Under the pieces are notes generated by a model. The model had not been told where the DNA came from, searched no databases, and saw nothing but the letters and a program-made list of their open reading frames with translations. DNA of 64,000 nt from Acidobacteriota bacterium. Lineage in GTDB: Bacteria; Acidobacteriota; Thermoanaerobaculia; Multivoradales; JBCCEF01. Made by a program: the position numbers and the translations under genes. Of the stretch, positions 37,460 through 45,101 are shown in pieces. The stretch spans positions 1 to 64,000 of the forward strand of contig JBCCHV010000014.1 in the NCBI GenBank assembly GCA_039028635.1, written 5' to 3'. Each line of letters opens with the position of its first letter. Positions within the stretch are counted from its first letter, which is position 1.

Positions 37460-37992
37460 GCGCTCGATCCAACCTCCAGAGCGTCCTGATCGCCATCGGC
37501 ATCATGCTGGCCGCAGGGATCGCTCTTGTGGCCGTGATCGCGTTCGTCGTTCGCCACCAAGGCCAGCCCCGGTCGACCGCGCTATCCGCGATTGTCGAGG
37601 AGGCGCCAACGAGGGCGGGGAAGCCTCGAGCCCGACCAACAGGAGTCGCCGCCTTTCCCGGCCCCTGGGATCCCGCTCTGAGCGCGAAGCAGGCCACCCG
37701 ACTCGCGCTGGCACTCGGAGCGAACGACTTGGTTCCGAAGTGCAAGAAGTGGGTCTTCCGAAGCCACCTCTCGGACCCAGACATCAAGCTGGTGTACTGC
37801 AATCCCGTGCGTGATCGCTGGGTCGCGTACCGTCTAGACCTGGGCGCGCAGGCGGTGGACGGCCCCTTCGAGCCGTTCAGCACGATCCCACCTCCGGGGC
37901 AAGAGCGCCGTGCGGTGAAGCCTCACGAGGCCACCATGAATCCCGCCCTCCAGGCCGAGCTCGACGCCATCCTGGATGGGGGGATTGAGTAA
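37456..37992 (+). CDS. Single-pass membrane protein of unknown function (operon gene 4)
   Basis: The 178-residue protein has one N-terminal membrane helix (LIAIGIMLAAGIALVAVIAFV) and an outer domain of about 140 residues with two cysteines (PKCKKWVF, LVYCNPV), possibly a disulfide. Its topology resembles that of the preceding zinc-ribbon protein without the ribbon. ATG 37456 overlaps the previous stop by 4 bp. Family unknown. Confidence 0.7.
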   Translation: MSARSNLQSVLIAIGIMLAAGIALVAVIAFVVRHQGQPRSTALSAIVEEAPTRAGKPRARPTGVAAFPGPWDPALSAKQATRLALALGANDLVPKCKKWVFRSHLSDPDIKLVYCNPVRDRWVAYRLDLGAQAVDGPFEPFSTIPPPGQERRAVKPHEATMNPALQAELDAILDGGIE

Positions 37993-38004
37993 GGAGAGCT
38001 AGGA

Positions 38005-38250
38005 ATGAGTGACGAGAAGTTGGGGACCTACCGACAGACCTGGGTTCGCAAGACGGTCGCAGCGGCCTTGGTTGCGGGGCTAGGAGCAACGCGAGGAGAT
38101 GCCAAGTCAATCCCACCGGCATCCGACGCCGAGAAGTTGGTTGCAGCGCTAACGAAGAGCGTGCTCGAGGCCGACCGAAGGATCGCAGAGGCGAGCAAGG
38201 AGCCCAACCCGGAGCCGCCCAGCGCAGCGGACAGCTTTCAAGTCCTGTGA
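38005..38250 (+). CDS. Small protein, unknown (operon gene 5)
   Basis: This 81-residue protein starts at ATG 38005 behind a GGAGAG site. A weakly hydrophobic segment (TVAAALVAGLGATRGDA) may be a signal or membrane helix, followed by a helical region and a Pro-rich end. Its stop overlaps the next start (GTGA). No family recognised; the short length lowers certainty, but operon coupling on both sides supports it. Confidence 0.6.
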   Translation: MSDEKLGTYRQTWVRKTVAAALVAGLGATRGDAKSIPPASDAEKLVAALTKSVLEADRRIAEASKEPNPEPPSAADSFQVL

Positions 38251-38594
38251 CTCGCCAACTCCTCCTCCTCGAGACCCTCTCCGGCCACGGCACTTTCGCC
38301 GTCGGAGAGGCTCAAATCCCCGTGCGGTACGAGTTCCGCATCCAGCAGTGGTTCGTCGAGGGCGCGCCAGGAGTTGGGGAGATCGAGGGCTCGATGACGG
38401 TCCTCAATCCTCAGCCGTCCGCCGCGCTGATTGCCGCTTTCGCCGACGACTCCAACTCGTTTCCCCTCACGCTGGAGGACGGCACAGTGGTGCAAGTGGA
38501 GGTATTCAAGCTGGACAACCCCGCAGCCCCAAGCTGGGCTCAGCTTGAGATCGGGAGCGGGGAGAGGTACTTCGACCAAAGGCTGAAGCAGTGA
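38247..38594 (+). CDS. Small beta-rich protein, unknown (operon gene 6)
   Basis: A 115-residue protein starts at GTG 38247, overlapping the previous stop by 4 bp. There is no signal peptide or membrane helix. Alternating polar and hydrophobic residues (IPVRYEFRIQQWFVEG, TVVQVEVFKLDNP) suggest a beta-sandwich. I recognise no family. A 40-bp repeat begins 17 bp after its stop. Confidence 0.62.
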   Translation: MTRQLLLLETLSGHGTFAVGEAQIPVRYEFRIQQWFVEGAPGVGEIEGSMTVLNPQPSAALIAAFADDSNSFPLTLEDGTVVQVEVFKLDNPAAPSWAQLEIGSGERYFDQRLKQ

Positions 38595-38611
38595 GGGCAA
38601 CGCCTCCACTC

Positions 38612-38651
38612 CTCGACTCACCCACGGAGCACTGGCCCCTGATGGGCAACT
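38612..38651. repeat. 40-bp intergenic repeat, copy 1
   Basis: A 40-base stretch containing CACCCACGGAGCACT and CCCCTGATG, matched by a copy at 39247-39286 at about 35 of 40 positions. Both copies sit shortly after the stop of a plus-strand gene. Confidence 0.7.
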
Positions 38652-38718
38652 GCGCGACTATCACCTCCGCGCTGCGGCGAGACCCTGGCTCCTAAATCTG
38701 CGGAAAGGAAGGAAAGCT

Positions 38719-39216
38719 ATGGCCTTTCAGATTGTCTACTCGATTGGCATTCTAGTCGTGCCGCTTGCGCTACAAGCCTCTGTACTTGGATATATTCTTG
38801 CAATCGTAATCGCCTGCAGTATTTGGTGTCGGGACTGCTTCATCGGACTAGTGCTCCTAGGAGCGGTGGCGAATGGGGTTGCGGGAATTGCGTTCCTCCT
38901 GGGGCTTGCAGGCCCAGGGTATGTCATGTGTCTCCCGCTGTGCCTCATCTTCTCAACGAGCTATTTCTTCCTTCGGGCCCATGATCGCGCGGTGAAGGAG
39001 AAGAGAGAGGGAGCCTATAGGTACTCGATAGCAGGCTGGTCTGCAATTTTGGTCCAGATTCTCGCGATCTTCGCCTTCGCAGCAGTCGCCGGAGTCGAGA
39101 GTCGCTATTCGGCAGTGGCCCTGCTCGTCGGATTTGCCTGCGGAGTTTGCTGCGTCTACTACATCGTCCGGGCCTGGTTGACCAAGGAGCCTCAACTAAC
39201 GATGAACTTGAGCTGA
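38719..39216 (+). CDS. Small multi-pass membrane protein, unknown
   Basis: The 165-residue protein starts at ATG 38719 behind AAGGAAGGAAAG. It has four to five hydrophobic segments (SIGILVVPLALQASVLGYIL; FIGLVLLGAVANGVAGIAFL; YVMCLPLCLIFSTSYFF; VQILAIFAFAAVAG; VALLVGFACGVCCVYYIV). I recognise no family. It lies between the two copies of the 40-bp repeat, suggesting a gene unit inserted or duplicated with that flank. Confidence 0.7.
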   Translation: MAFQIVYSIGILVVPLALQASVLGYILAIVIACSIWCRDCFIGLVLLGAVANGVAGIAFLLGLAGPGYVMCLPLCLIFSTSYFFLRAHDRAVKEKREGAYRYSIAGWSAILVQILAIFAFAAVAGVESRYSAVALLVGFACGVCCVYYIVRAWLTKEPQLTMNLS

Positions 39217-39246
39217 CAGTCAGCCGCCACACCCACTCTCCCGCCC

Positions 39247-39286
39247 CTCGAACCACCCACGGAGCACTAGCCCCTGATGAGCCACT
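39247..39286. repeat. 40-bp intergenic repeat, copy 2
   Basis: Second copy of the repeat at 38612-38651. It begins 30 bp after the stop of the small membrane protein gene. I see no attC-type core sites, so it is not an obvious integron cassette boundary. Confidence 0.7.
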
Positions 39287-39311
39287 CGTTTCCTGAGGAT
39301 TGCACTGACAC

Positions 39312-39743
39312 ATGAAGACCTTCGCTGAGAAGTTCAAGGACCCTCGATGGATCGAGCGAGAGGAGCAGGTCATTCGGGCTGCGGGAGGGGAGTGTCAAGA
39401 CTGCGATGCCTACGAAGATCTGTCGGTTCACATCAACTATTTCCCGAAGGGGGTCGAGCCCTGGGAGCTTCCCGACCGCGCCCTGAGGGTCTGCTGTCCA
39501 GACCATCGACGCACTAGACGGACCGCCCAGACGGAGATTCGGGAGCACCTCTCGGGCTATTCCACCAACGGGCTCGAGGCCCTCGTCGATGGGCTGGAGA
39601 AGGCCTCGTCGCTATCGGAGGCCGAAAAGAGCGTGTTCGCGGAGCGCGTCCACGCCGCGGCCAAGGCATCTCATCGCGAGGCTGCCGAGGCCCGCGAGCG
39701 GATCAGGGACTCGGCGTTCTTGGACTCCATGGGTTACGACTAG
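39312..39743 (+). CDS. HNH-like zinc-binding protein
   Basis: The 143-residue protein has a cysteine pair (GGECQDCDAYEDLSVHINYF) and a second half-site (ALRVCCPDHRRTRR), spaced as in small HNH-type zinc proteins that read CxxC...VHHxYY...PWE...LCxxCH. Here the PWELPD segment is kept, but the second His of VHH is Ile and the last CxxC is CCPDH. Nuclease activity is therefore doubtful although zinc binding is likely. The C-terminal half is a charged coiled coil (AEKSVFAERVHAAAKASHRE). It starts at ATG 39312. Confidence 0.65.
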   Translation: MKTFAEKFKDPRWIEREEQVIRAAGGECQDCDAYEDLSVHINYFPKGVEPWELPDRALRVCCPDHRRTRRTAQTEIREHLSGYSTNGLEALVDGLEKASSLSEAEKSVFAERVHAAAKASHREAAEARERIRDSAFLDSMGYD

Positions 39744-39779
39744 GAAGCCGCCTTCGCTCCCGGATGCGTCGAGCCCTCC

Positions 39780-40043
39780 CTAGCCGTTTGGGTCGTGACC
39801 GCCACCACCGGAGGCCGGAGCTCCATCCGGGTCGTACTGCCCCCCATTGAGGCAGACGCCTCCATCGGGGTCCATGTGGCCGCCGTTGAGGGAGATCGAG
39901 CCGTCAGGGTCGACCGAGGGGCCACCGGGGAGCTGCCGGCCGTCGAGGTCTATCTGGCCGCCATTTGAGGGATCAGATCTGCGGAAGGTGCCTCCGAACG
40001 CACTTTTCGTCGAGCTGCAGATGGCGAACCATCTTTCGGACAA
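39780..40043 (-). CDS. Possible Asp/Gly-repeat peptide (NGG-x-x-DPDG)
   Basis: An 87-codon frame with four near-repeats: NGGQIDLDG, VDPDGSISL, NGGHMDPDG and NGGQYDPDG. The DPDG spacing recalls calcium-binding turns. The start (ATG 40043) lies inside the preceding HicA-like gene, which overlaps it by 71 bp, and no ribosome site is clear. It could be a real small gene with a different start, or only a repeat with an open frame. Confidence 0.35.
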   Translation of the reverse strand: MSERWFAICSSTKSAFGGTFRRSDPSNGGQIDLDGRQLPGGPSVDPDGSISLNGGHMDPDGGVCLNGGQYDPDGAPASGGGGHDPNG

Positions 40044-40221
40044 TGCCGAGCTGAACCTCGGGTACCTTCACCTTCCGCCTTCCAATGGGCAGGCTAGGGA
40101 AGGTTCTTCCCTGGAACTCGATTCGCCAGAGGTGTTGCTGCTCTATCGCCTTGTGTCCATCGGCGCATTTGTTCAGCATTTTCCAAACCTTCTTGAGCTG
40201 CACTTGGCCGTTCGAACTCAC
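39973..40221 (-). CDS. HicA-like small protein (candidate toxin partner)
   Basis: The 82-residue protein starts at GTG 40221, whose last bases overlap the stop of the upstream gene (GTGA). It reads VWKMLNKCADGHKAIEQQHL then RTFPSLPIGRRKVKVPEVQL and VRKMVRHLQLDE. This resembles small basic proteins with a double-stranded-RNA-binding-like HicA fold, including the short interaction stretch ending at the C-terminus. The canonical HicA GSHH histidine motif is not obvious. The partner upstream looks HicB-like. The toxin role is inferred from the pair. Confidence 0.6.
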   Translation of the reverse strand: MSSNGQVQLKKVWKMLNKCADGHKAIEQQHLWRIEFQGRTFPSLPIGRRKVKVPEVQLGIVRKMVRHLQLDEKCVRRHLPQI

Positions 40222-40700
40222 GCAGCCCTTCTGTTTGCTGCGAGCTCCAGGTGCTCGGCGGCATTGACGTCGGGTTCCAGGTCGTCTTCGCGCCTCAGAA
40301 CCTTGAGCGACGGCTCGCCCCAATCGCGCTGCAGCGGGAGCCAGTCTCCGCAGAGGCCATTGTCTTTACGCAGCCTTTCGGCCGCCTCGTGCCACTCCTC
40401 CGGATCGCCCGGAGTGACCTCCCAAAAGAATCTCTCGAGCTCAGACCTGAACTCCTCGAAGGACTCGGCCCTGCTGGCCGCCTCAACCAGAACGTCCCGG
40501 TAGACCTCTCTAAACCTCAGGAGCGCTTCGTCCTTGGTCGCTCCGCCCGCGCACACGGCACCGGGATTGACTCCGTCGACCCAGAACGCACCATCGGATT
40601 CTTCGCGCATCAGGCAGCGCCCGTTTGCCACCACCTCAGCAACGAAGCCATTGCCAATGATCGGGTCTCGAACCCCGAACAGAATGGGGAATATGTTCAT
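40218..40700 (-). CDS. HicB-like protein (candidate antitoxin)
   Basis: The 160-residue protein starts at ATG 40700. Its N-terminal half has a HicB-like layout: a short beta strand, WVDGVNPGAVCAGGATKDEA, then LLRFREVYRDVLVEAA, as in the partial RNase H fold of HicB antitoxins. The C-terminal half is helical (SFEEFRSELERFFWEVTPGD) rather than the usual HTH, so DNA binding is uncertain. Its 4-bp overlap with the downstream HicA-like gene argues for a pair. The usual hicAB order is toxin first; here the antitoxin-like gene is first, as in some systems. Confidence 0.6.
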   Translation of the reverse strand: MNIFPILFGVRDPIIGNGFVAEVVANGRCLMREESDGAFWVDGVNPGAVCAGGATKDEALLRFREVYRDVLVEAASRAESFEEFRSELERFFWEVTPGDPEEWHEAAERLRKDNGLCGDWLPLQRDWGEPSLKVLRREDDLEPDVNAAEHLELAANRRAA

Positions 40701-41202
40701 GAAGCAGTACCTCCCTTGTTGGGCCGGCTAACAGGCCGGCTGACTAGGGGAGATCCGGAATCCAGCGAAGAATCCTGGCCGTCGACTCATTTCGTGCGTC
40801 CCCCAAGAACAGCCACATCCTGGCTGTATTGACCGTTGATACTGAGGGATATCTATGAAAATTGTCAACAAAAATAACCCTCCACGCTTGGGCACTCATC
40901 CTCTATTACGACAGCCAAAGCGTCCTAGTTTCGGTCGTTTTGAGCAATTTCTTGAACGTCTGCGGACCTGAGCCGTGACTTCGTTGTTCGGATCTGCAAC
41001 GGCTGGAATGTGGCATCAGCGGCCCTCGCCTGCCTCGTATTCGCATAATTCGAATGCAATGAAGTTCAAATTCATCGCCGGGGGAACCCGTGCGCCTACG
41101 CCTCGCCATCATCGCCACCAGCCTGCGGGGATCCCGTCTCCAAGCCAACTCGCGGGAGGGAACCAACGGCTTAACTGCCGGAACCTCGGTCTCAGCCAGT
41201 GC
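40701..41202. other. Gene-free spacer
   Basis: About 500 bases upstream of the HicB-like gene and downstream of the AraC gene. It is AT-richer than average near 40840-40900. I see no RNA gene, long ORF or terminator that I can defend. A short inverted pair (GCCGGCTAACAGGCCGGC) at 40724-40741 could be a small hairpin. Confidence 0.4.
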
Positions 41203-42030
41203 CTAGGATCGCCAGGCACTGGGCGTGCAGCCGCTGAAGCGCTTGAAGACGCGCGAGAAGTGGGCCTGATCGGAGAATCCGCAGGAGAGGGCGACGTCGA
41301 CGAGTGATCTGGTCGGGTCGCTCATCTGCCTCTTGGCCTGTTCGACGCGATAGGCCATGACGAACTGGTAGGGGGACTGGCCGATGGTCTTCTTGAACAG
41401 GCGGGAGAAGTGGTACGGACTGATCCCTGCCTCGCGGGCCATGTCTTCGAGGGTGATGCCGGTGCCGTAGTGGCGCGCCACGAAGTCGAGCACCCGCTTG
41501 TATTGCTGCGGCGTGAAGCTGGCCGAGAAGGCGCGGGCTTCGTCGCGCTCGCCGTACTTCAGAATCAACTTGGTGAGGAAGACGCGGGCGAGGCTCTCGA
41601 ACATCACCGCTGAGCCCACCGCCTGCTCGAGGGCCTCGGCGAGAAGGACGCTGGCGTCGCTGATCTCGCGGTCGAGGAACTGGGGGATGTTGGCGAGCTG
41701 CGCCTCGGTCAGCAGGACGGCCAGCTCCGATTGCGCGAAGCGCTCGAGCTTGTCCGGTTCGAGGGTGATGACGATCACCTTCGAGCGGGCGTGCCAGCGC
41801 CAGCCGCTCTCCACTCCGGCGGGGGTGACGACGATCTCGTCGCGGCGAAAGATGAAGTCGCGGTGTTCGCCCGCCCGCCAGTTCTCGACCCGCTGCGGCT
41901 CGTCCCGGAGGTTGATCAGGATGTGGTGCTGCTCGAAGATCTCGGTCGGCATTTCGCCGGGCTCGGCCTCGAAATACTCCAGGGAGAGCAGCTCCGAAGC
42001 CAGGGGACGGACGCGGTCGTCGCTCCGCAC
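41203..42030 (-). CDS. AraC-family transcriptional regulator
   Basis: The 275-residue protein has an N-terminal cupin-like sensing region (EQHHILINLRDEPQRVENW ... TPAGVESGWRWHAR) and a C-terminal double HTH: ITLEDMAREAGISPYHFSRL and LVDVALSCGFSDQAHFSRVF. The start is GTG 42030; an upstream ATG is not available in frame. A GGGAGGAG site lies upstream but rather far. The ligand is unknown. It is next to, and on the same strand as, the aminotransferase gene, but 94 bp apart; the module has its own PAS-HTH regulator. Confidence 0.9.
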   Translation of the reverse strand: MRSDDRVRPLASELLSLEYFEAEPGEMPTEIFEQHHILINLRDEPQRVENWRAGEHRDFIFRRDEIVVTPAGVESGWRWHARSKVIVITLEPDKLERFAQSELAVLLTEAQLANIPQFLDREISDASVLLAEALEQAVGSAVMFESLARVFLTKLILKYGERDEARAFSASFTPQQYKRVLDFVARHYGTGITLEDMAREAGISPYHFSRLFKKTIGQSPYQFVMAYRVEQAKRQMSDPTRSLVDVALSCGFSDQAHFSRVFKRFSGCTPSAWRS

Positions 42031-42124
42031 CAGCGGTTCCGACGGATAGACGTCCTGATATCTCCTCCCTATAGAGGAAGCCTACTCCCCTCGACCGCGG
42101 CTGGAAAGCGCGCTGGCTTCTGCT

Positions 42125-43255
42125 TCAGGACGGCGGATCGCCCTCGGGCAGGCTCGCCAGCCCCTCGGCCAAGAGCTCGAGGCCACGGGTCAAGTACTCC
42201 GGACGCTCGCCGATCCCGAGGCGCAGGAAGTTGTCCATGCCGTAGACGTCCCCAGGCAGAACCAGCAGGCTCTGATCGCGGCGTAGGCGCTCCGCCAGCC
42301 GGCTCGAGTTGATGTCGTAGTGGTAGCGCACGAAGGCCATGCCCCCGGCCCGTGGCGGGACGAACGAGAAGCGCTCGGAACGCTCGCCGATCCAGTCTTC
42401 GAGAAGGGCGAGGTTGGAGCGCAGCAGACGGCGATTGCGCTCCAGGATTTGCTGCCGGCGCGGCGGCTGCAGGATCGACAACGCCACCTGCTCGTTGAGC
42501 AAGCCGGTGGTGATGGTGGTGTAGTCGTGGCGCTTCCAGGCGCGGGCGATGAACTCCTCCGGCCCCACCAGCCAGCCGATCCTCAGACCGGGATGGGCCA
42601 GGGCCTTCGACAACCCCGAGGCGACCAGCGCACGCCCATCGAGGTCGCGAAAGCTCGGCCCTTCCGGTCCCTCGAGCTCGACACCCTTGTAGACCTCATC
42701 GGCATAGATCTGGGCGTCGACCCCTGCGGCGAGGTCGACGATCGCCTCCATCACGGCGGGCTCGAGCACGGCTCCGGTGGGATTGTTGGGATTGCACAGC
42801 ACGATCGCCCGCGTCGCCGGGGTCACGATCGCCGCCAGCTCGTCGAGATCGGGAGCCCAATTCTGCTCTTCGCGCAGCCGGAAGGGCCGCACGGTCACCC
42901 CGAGGGAGCGCGCCAGGCCCCAGATCTGGAGGTAGTTGGGAACCATCACCGCAATCTCGTCGCCGGGCTCGAGGAGCGTCCACATGGCCAGGAAGTTGGC
43001 CTCGGCGGAGCCACTGGTGATCAGCACATTGTCGGCTCCGGCGCCGGGGTAGTAGGAGGCCACCTGCTCGCGTAGGGCGGGAGCGCCGTTGGTCCAGCCG
43101 TAGCCTAGCCGGACGTCGAGCAGCGACTCGATCTCCTCCGGCGTCAAGAGCTCGCGCAGGGTGTAGGGATGGACTCCGCTTTCGGTGAGGTTGTAGTCGA
43201 CCCGGTTCTCCCACAGGGACTGCAGGCGTTCGAGCTCGAAGGTTTCGATTTTCAT
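42125..43255 (-). CDS. Class I/II PLP aminotransferase
   Basis: This 376-residue protein starts at ATG 43255 behind GGGGGAGGA. Fold-type I motifs: LGYGWTNGAPALREQVASYY, ITSGSAEANFLAMWTLLEPG, IVLCNPNNPTGAVLEP, YADEVYKG and the PLP lysine in VASGLSKALAHPGLRIGWLV. It belongs to the aspartate/aromatic aminotransferase or capreomycidine-synthase-like group. Its promoter faces that of the OCD-family gene, and a 12-bp palindrome lies between them. The substrate is likely an amino acid shared with the neighbouring enzymes. Confidence 0.9.
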   Translation of the reverse strand: MKIETFELERLQSLWENRVDYNLTESGVHPYTLRELLTPEEIESLLDVRLGYGWTNGAPALREQVASYYPGAGADNVLITSGSAEANFLAMWTLLEPGDEIAVMVPNYLQIWGLARSLGVTVRPFRLREEQNWAPDLDELAAIVTPATRAIVLCNPNNPTGAVLEPAVMEAIVDLAAGVDAQIYADEVYKGVELEGPEGPSFRDLDGRALVASGLSKALAHPGLRIGWLVGPEEFIARAWKRHDYTTITTGLLNEQVALSILQPPRRQQILERNRRLLRSNLALLEDWIGERSERFSFVPPRAGGMAFVRYHYDINSSRLAERLRRDQSLLVLPGDVYGMDNFLRLGIGERPEYLTRGLELLAEGLASLPEGDPPS

Positions 43256-43340
43256 CGCGGTGGGTCCTCCCCCGGTGATCGGGCGGGCGTCTGGCACGGT
43301 GAGACGGCCGGGCCAGGTGTTGACTCTCACTTCGAGAGTG

Positions 43341-43352
43341 GACAATATTGTC
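43341..43352. promoter_or_regulatory. Candidate operator, site 1
   Basis: GACAATATTGTC is a perfect 12-bp palindrome in the 150-bp divergent spacer between the aminotransferase and OCD-family genes. With flanks it reads GGACAATATTGTCTA and matches site 2 (45016-45030) at 12 of 15 positions. Confidence 0.65.
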
Positions 43353-43405
43353 TAAATGAGATCGGGTCAAGAACGACGATCGGCCGCAATTCCGGAGACC
43401 GCCCC

Positions 43406-44392
43406 ATGACCTCGCGCCCTTCTGTCGTCGTCTATTCGGAAGCGGACCTGCGCCAGCGGGTCGGCTGCGACCAAGCCGCCCTCGCGGCGGTCTCCGAAGC
43501 CTTCACCTGGTGGAGCAAGGGGCGGGCCGAGATGCCTCCGGTGATGCACTTCGACGTCGCAGGCCATGGCGATGTCGACATCAAGGGCGCCTACGTCGCC
43601 GGCCAGGACCGTTTCGCCGTCAAGATCGCGTCCGGGTTTTTCGGCAACGTCGATCTCGGCCTGCCGACGGGCAGCGGTCTGATGTTGGTGCTGAGCGCCC
43701 GGACGGGCTTCTGCGAGGCCGTCCTGCTCGACAACGGCTACCTGACGGATCTGCGCACCGGCCTGGCCGGAGCCGTCGCCGCCCAACACCTGGCGCCGGC
43801 TCAGATCGACACCGTCGGCGTGGTCGGCAGCGGCACCCAGGCGCGCTTCCAGGTGGAAGCCCTGCGGCTGGTGCGCTCCTTCCGCCGCCTGCTGGTGTGG
43901 TCGCGCCAGCCGTCTCATGCCGAGGCCTATCGCCGGGAGATGGCGTCGCGCCTCGGCAACGAGGTCGAGATTTCCTGCCTCACCGACCTGCGCCGGCTGG
44001 CCGCCGAGAGCCAGTGCCTGATCACCACCACGCCGGCGCGCGCGCCCCTGCTGACGGCGCGCGACCTTCGGCCCGGCATGCACATCACCGCCGTCGGCGC
44101 GGATCTGCCGGGCAAGGGCGAGCTGTCACCGGATCTGCTCGGCGCCGCCGATCTCTTGGTGTGCGACGCCAGGTCACAAGCCGAGCGCCTGGGCGAGCTG
44201 CAGCAGCTGGCCCAGGCCGATGGCGACCGCCCTTCGGTCGCCGAGACCGTCGAGCTGGGAGAGATCCTCCTCGGTCGGCATCCCGGCCGCCGGCACGCCG
44301 ACGAGATCAGCGTTTGCGATCTCACCGGCCTGGGAACCCAGGACACCGCCATCGCCCGCTTCGCCCTCAGCCGCCTCGGTCCTTCTCCTTGA
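43406..44392 (+). CDS. Ornithine cyclodeaminase/mu-crystallin family protein
   Basis: The 328-residue protein starts at ATG 43406. It has PPVMHFDV, DIKGAYVAGQDRFAVKIASG, DLRTGLAGAVAAQHLAP and the NAD-binding motif VGVVGSGTQARFQVEAL. Family members include ornithine cyclodeaminase, alanine dehydrogenase, ectoine-utilisation EutC and iminosuccinate reductase BhcD. The neighbouring threonine dehydratase-like gene and aminotransferase favour an imino-acid reductase or a Eut-like role rather than proline synthesis; this is inference. Its 3' end overlaps the convergent PAS-HTH gene by 26 bp. Confidence 0.88.
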   Translation: MTSRPSVVVYSEADLRQRVGCDQAALAAVSEAFTWWSKGRAEMPPVMHFDVAGHGDVDIKGAYVAGQDRFAVKIASGFFGNVDLGLPTGSGLMLVLSARTGFCEAVLLDNGYLTDLRTGLAGAVAAQHLAPAQIDTVGVVGSGTQARFQVEALRLVRSFRRLLVWSRQPSHAEAYRREMASRLGNEVEISCLTDLRRLAAESQCLITTTPARAPLLTARDLRPGMHITAVGADLPGKGELSPDLLGAADLLVCDARSQAERLGELQQLAQADGDRPSVAETVELGEILLGRHPGRRHADEISVCDLTGLGTQDTAIARFALSRLGPSP

Positions 44393-44993
44393 GCGCCGCC
44401 AGGTCGTTGTAGACCGTCGCCCGCGACACGCCGAGGACGTTGGCGACGAAGGCGGCGGCGTTCTTGGCGCGCAATCCGCCGGCCTCCTGCAGGGCGGCCA
44501 CCAGATCGCGGCGCCGCTCCCGCGCCAGCCCCGTCGTCGGCAGGCCGTGGCGCCGGCAGTAGTCGCCGACGAAGGACCGCACCCGATCCTGCCAATCGTC
44601 CCGGAAGTGGGCGTCGAGGGCGGCCGAGTCGCCAGCCGGCTGGAGGAAGGCACCGAGCACCTCCTGCACCCGGTCGAGAACGCCGAGATCCATGTTGATG
44701 CACAGCAGGCCAACGGCCTCGCCCATCTCGTCGCGCCACACCACGCTGACGTACTTCTGTCGCCGACCGTCGAGACCGCGCTGCTCGAAGGGACCATGAA
44801 CATCCGGCCCGGCGGCCAGGCCGGCGCGATCCCGCACCCTCGAGTCGTCGCCCACGGAGCGCCGCGAGAGGGGGTTGAAGATGGCCGAGATGCGGCCACT
44901 GGCGAGATCGTGCACCACCACCTCGACGAACGGGTGGAAGAGGCGGGCGAGGGCCTCCCCGACGGTCGCCGCCTGTTCGAGGGCCGCGGTCAC
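44367..44993 (-). CDS. PAS-HTH transcriptional regulator (YheO/DauR-like)
   Basis: The N-terminal YheO-like PAS domain reads LFHPFVEVVVHDLASGRISA, then GLAAGPDVHGPFEQRGLDGR and KYVSVVWRDEMGEAVGLLCI. The C-terminal HTH_22 domain is NAAAFVANVLGVSRATVYND. This architecture matches DauR and related regulators of amino-acid use. The start is taken as GTG 44993 (208 aa); the frame is open much further upstream, but over the neighbouring gene. It is divergent from the threonine dehydratase-like gene, with a palindrome between them identical in outline to the one upstream of the aminotransferase, so it probably controls itself and all three enzymes. Confidence 0.87.
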   Translation of the reverse strand: MTAALEQAATVGEALARLFHPFVEVVVHDLASGRISAIFNPLSRRSVGDDSRVRDRAGLAAGPDVHGPFEQRGLDGRRQKYVSVVWRDEMGEAVGLLCINMDLGVLDRVQEVLGAFLQPAGDSAALDAHFRDDWQDRVRSFVGDYCRRHGLPTTGLARERRRDLVAALQEAGGLRAKNAAAFVANVLGVSRATVYNDLAALKEKDRGG

Positions 44994-45016
44994 GGCGGCC
45001 CGCCGGAGAGAGGTTT

Positions 45017-45028
45017 GACAATTTCGTC
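45017..45028. promoter_or_regulatory. Candidate operator, site 2
   Basis: GACAATTTCGTC, an imperfect palindrome followed by TA, lies 24 bp upstream of the PAS-HTH start and in the spacer to the dehydratase gene. It matches site 1 (43341-43352) closely, suggesting one regulator for both divergent promoters. Confidence 0.6.
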
Positions 45029-45101
45029 TAGGCTGCTCAAGATCGTCGACCGAGAAGTTGATGGCGCCGATTGTACGCAACCGCCCCGGGCGCAGCCCAC
45101 G

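Noticed and set aside
38612-39286. Integron attC sites
   Set aside because: The 40-bp repeats lack the inverse core and core sequences, and no integrase is present in the window.
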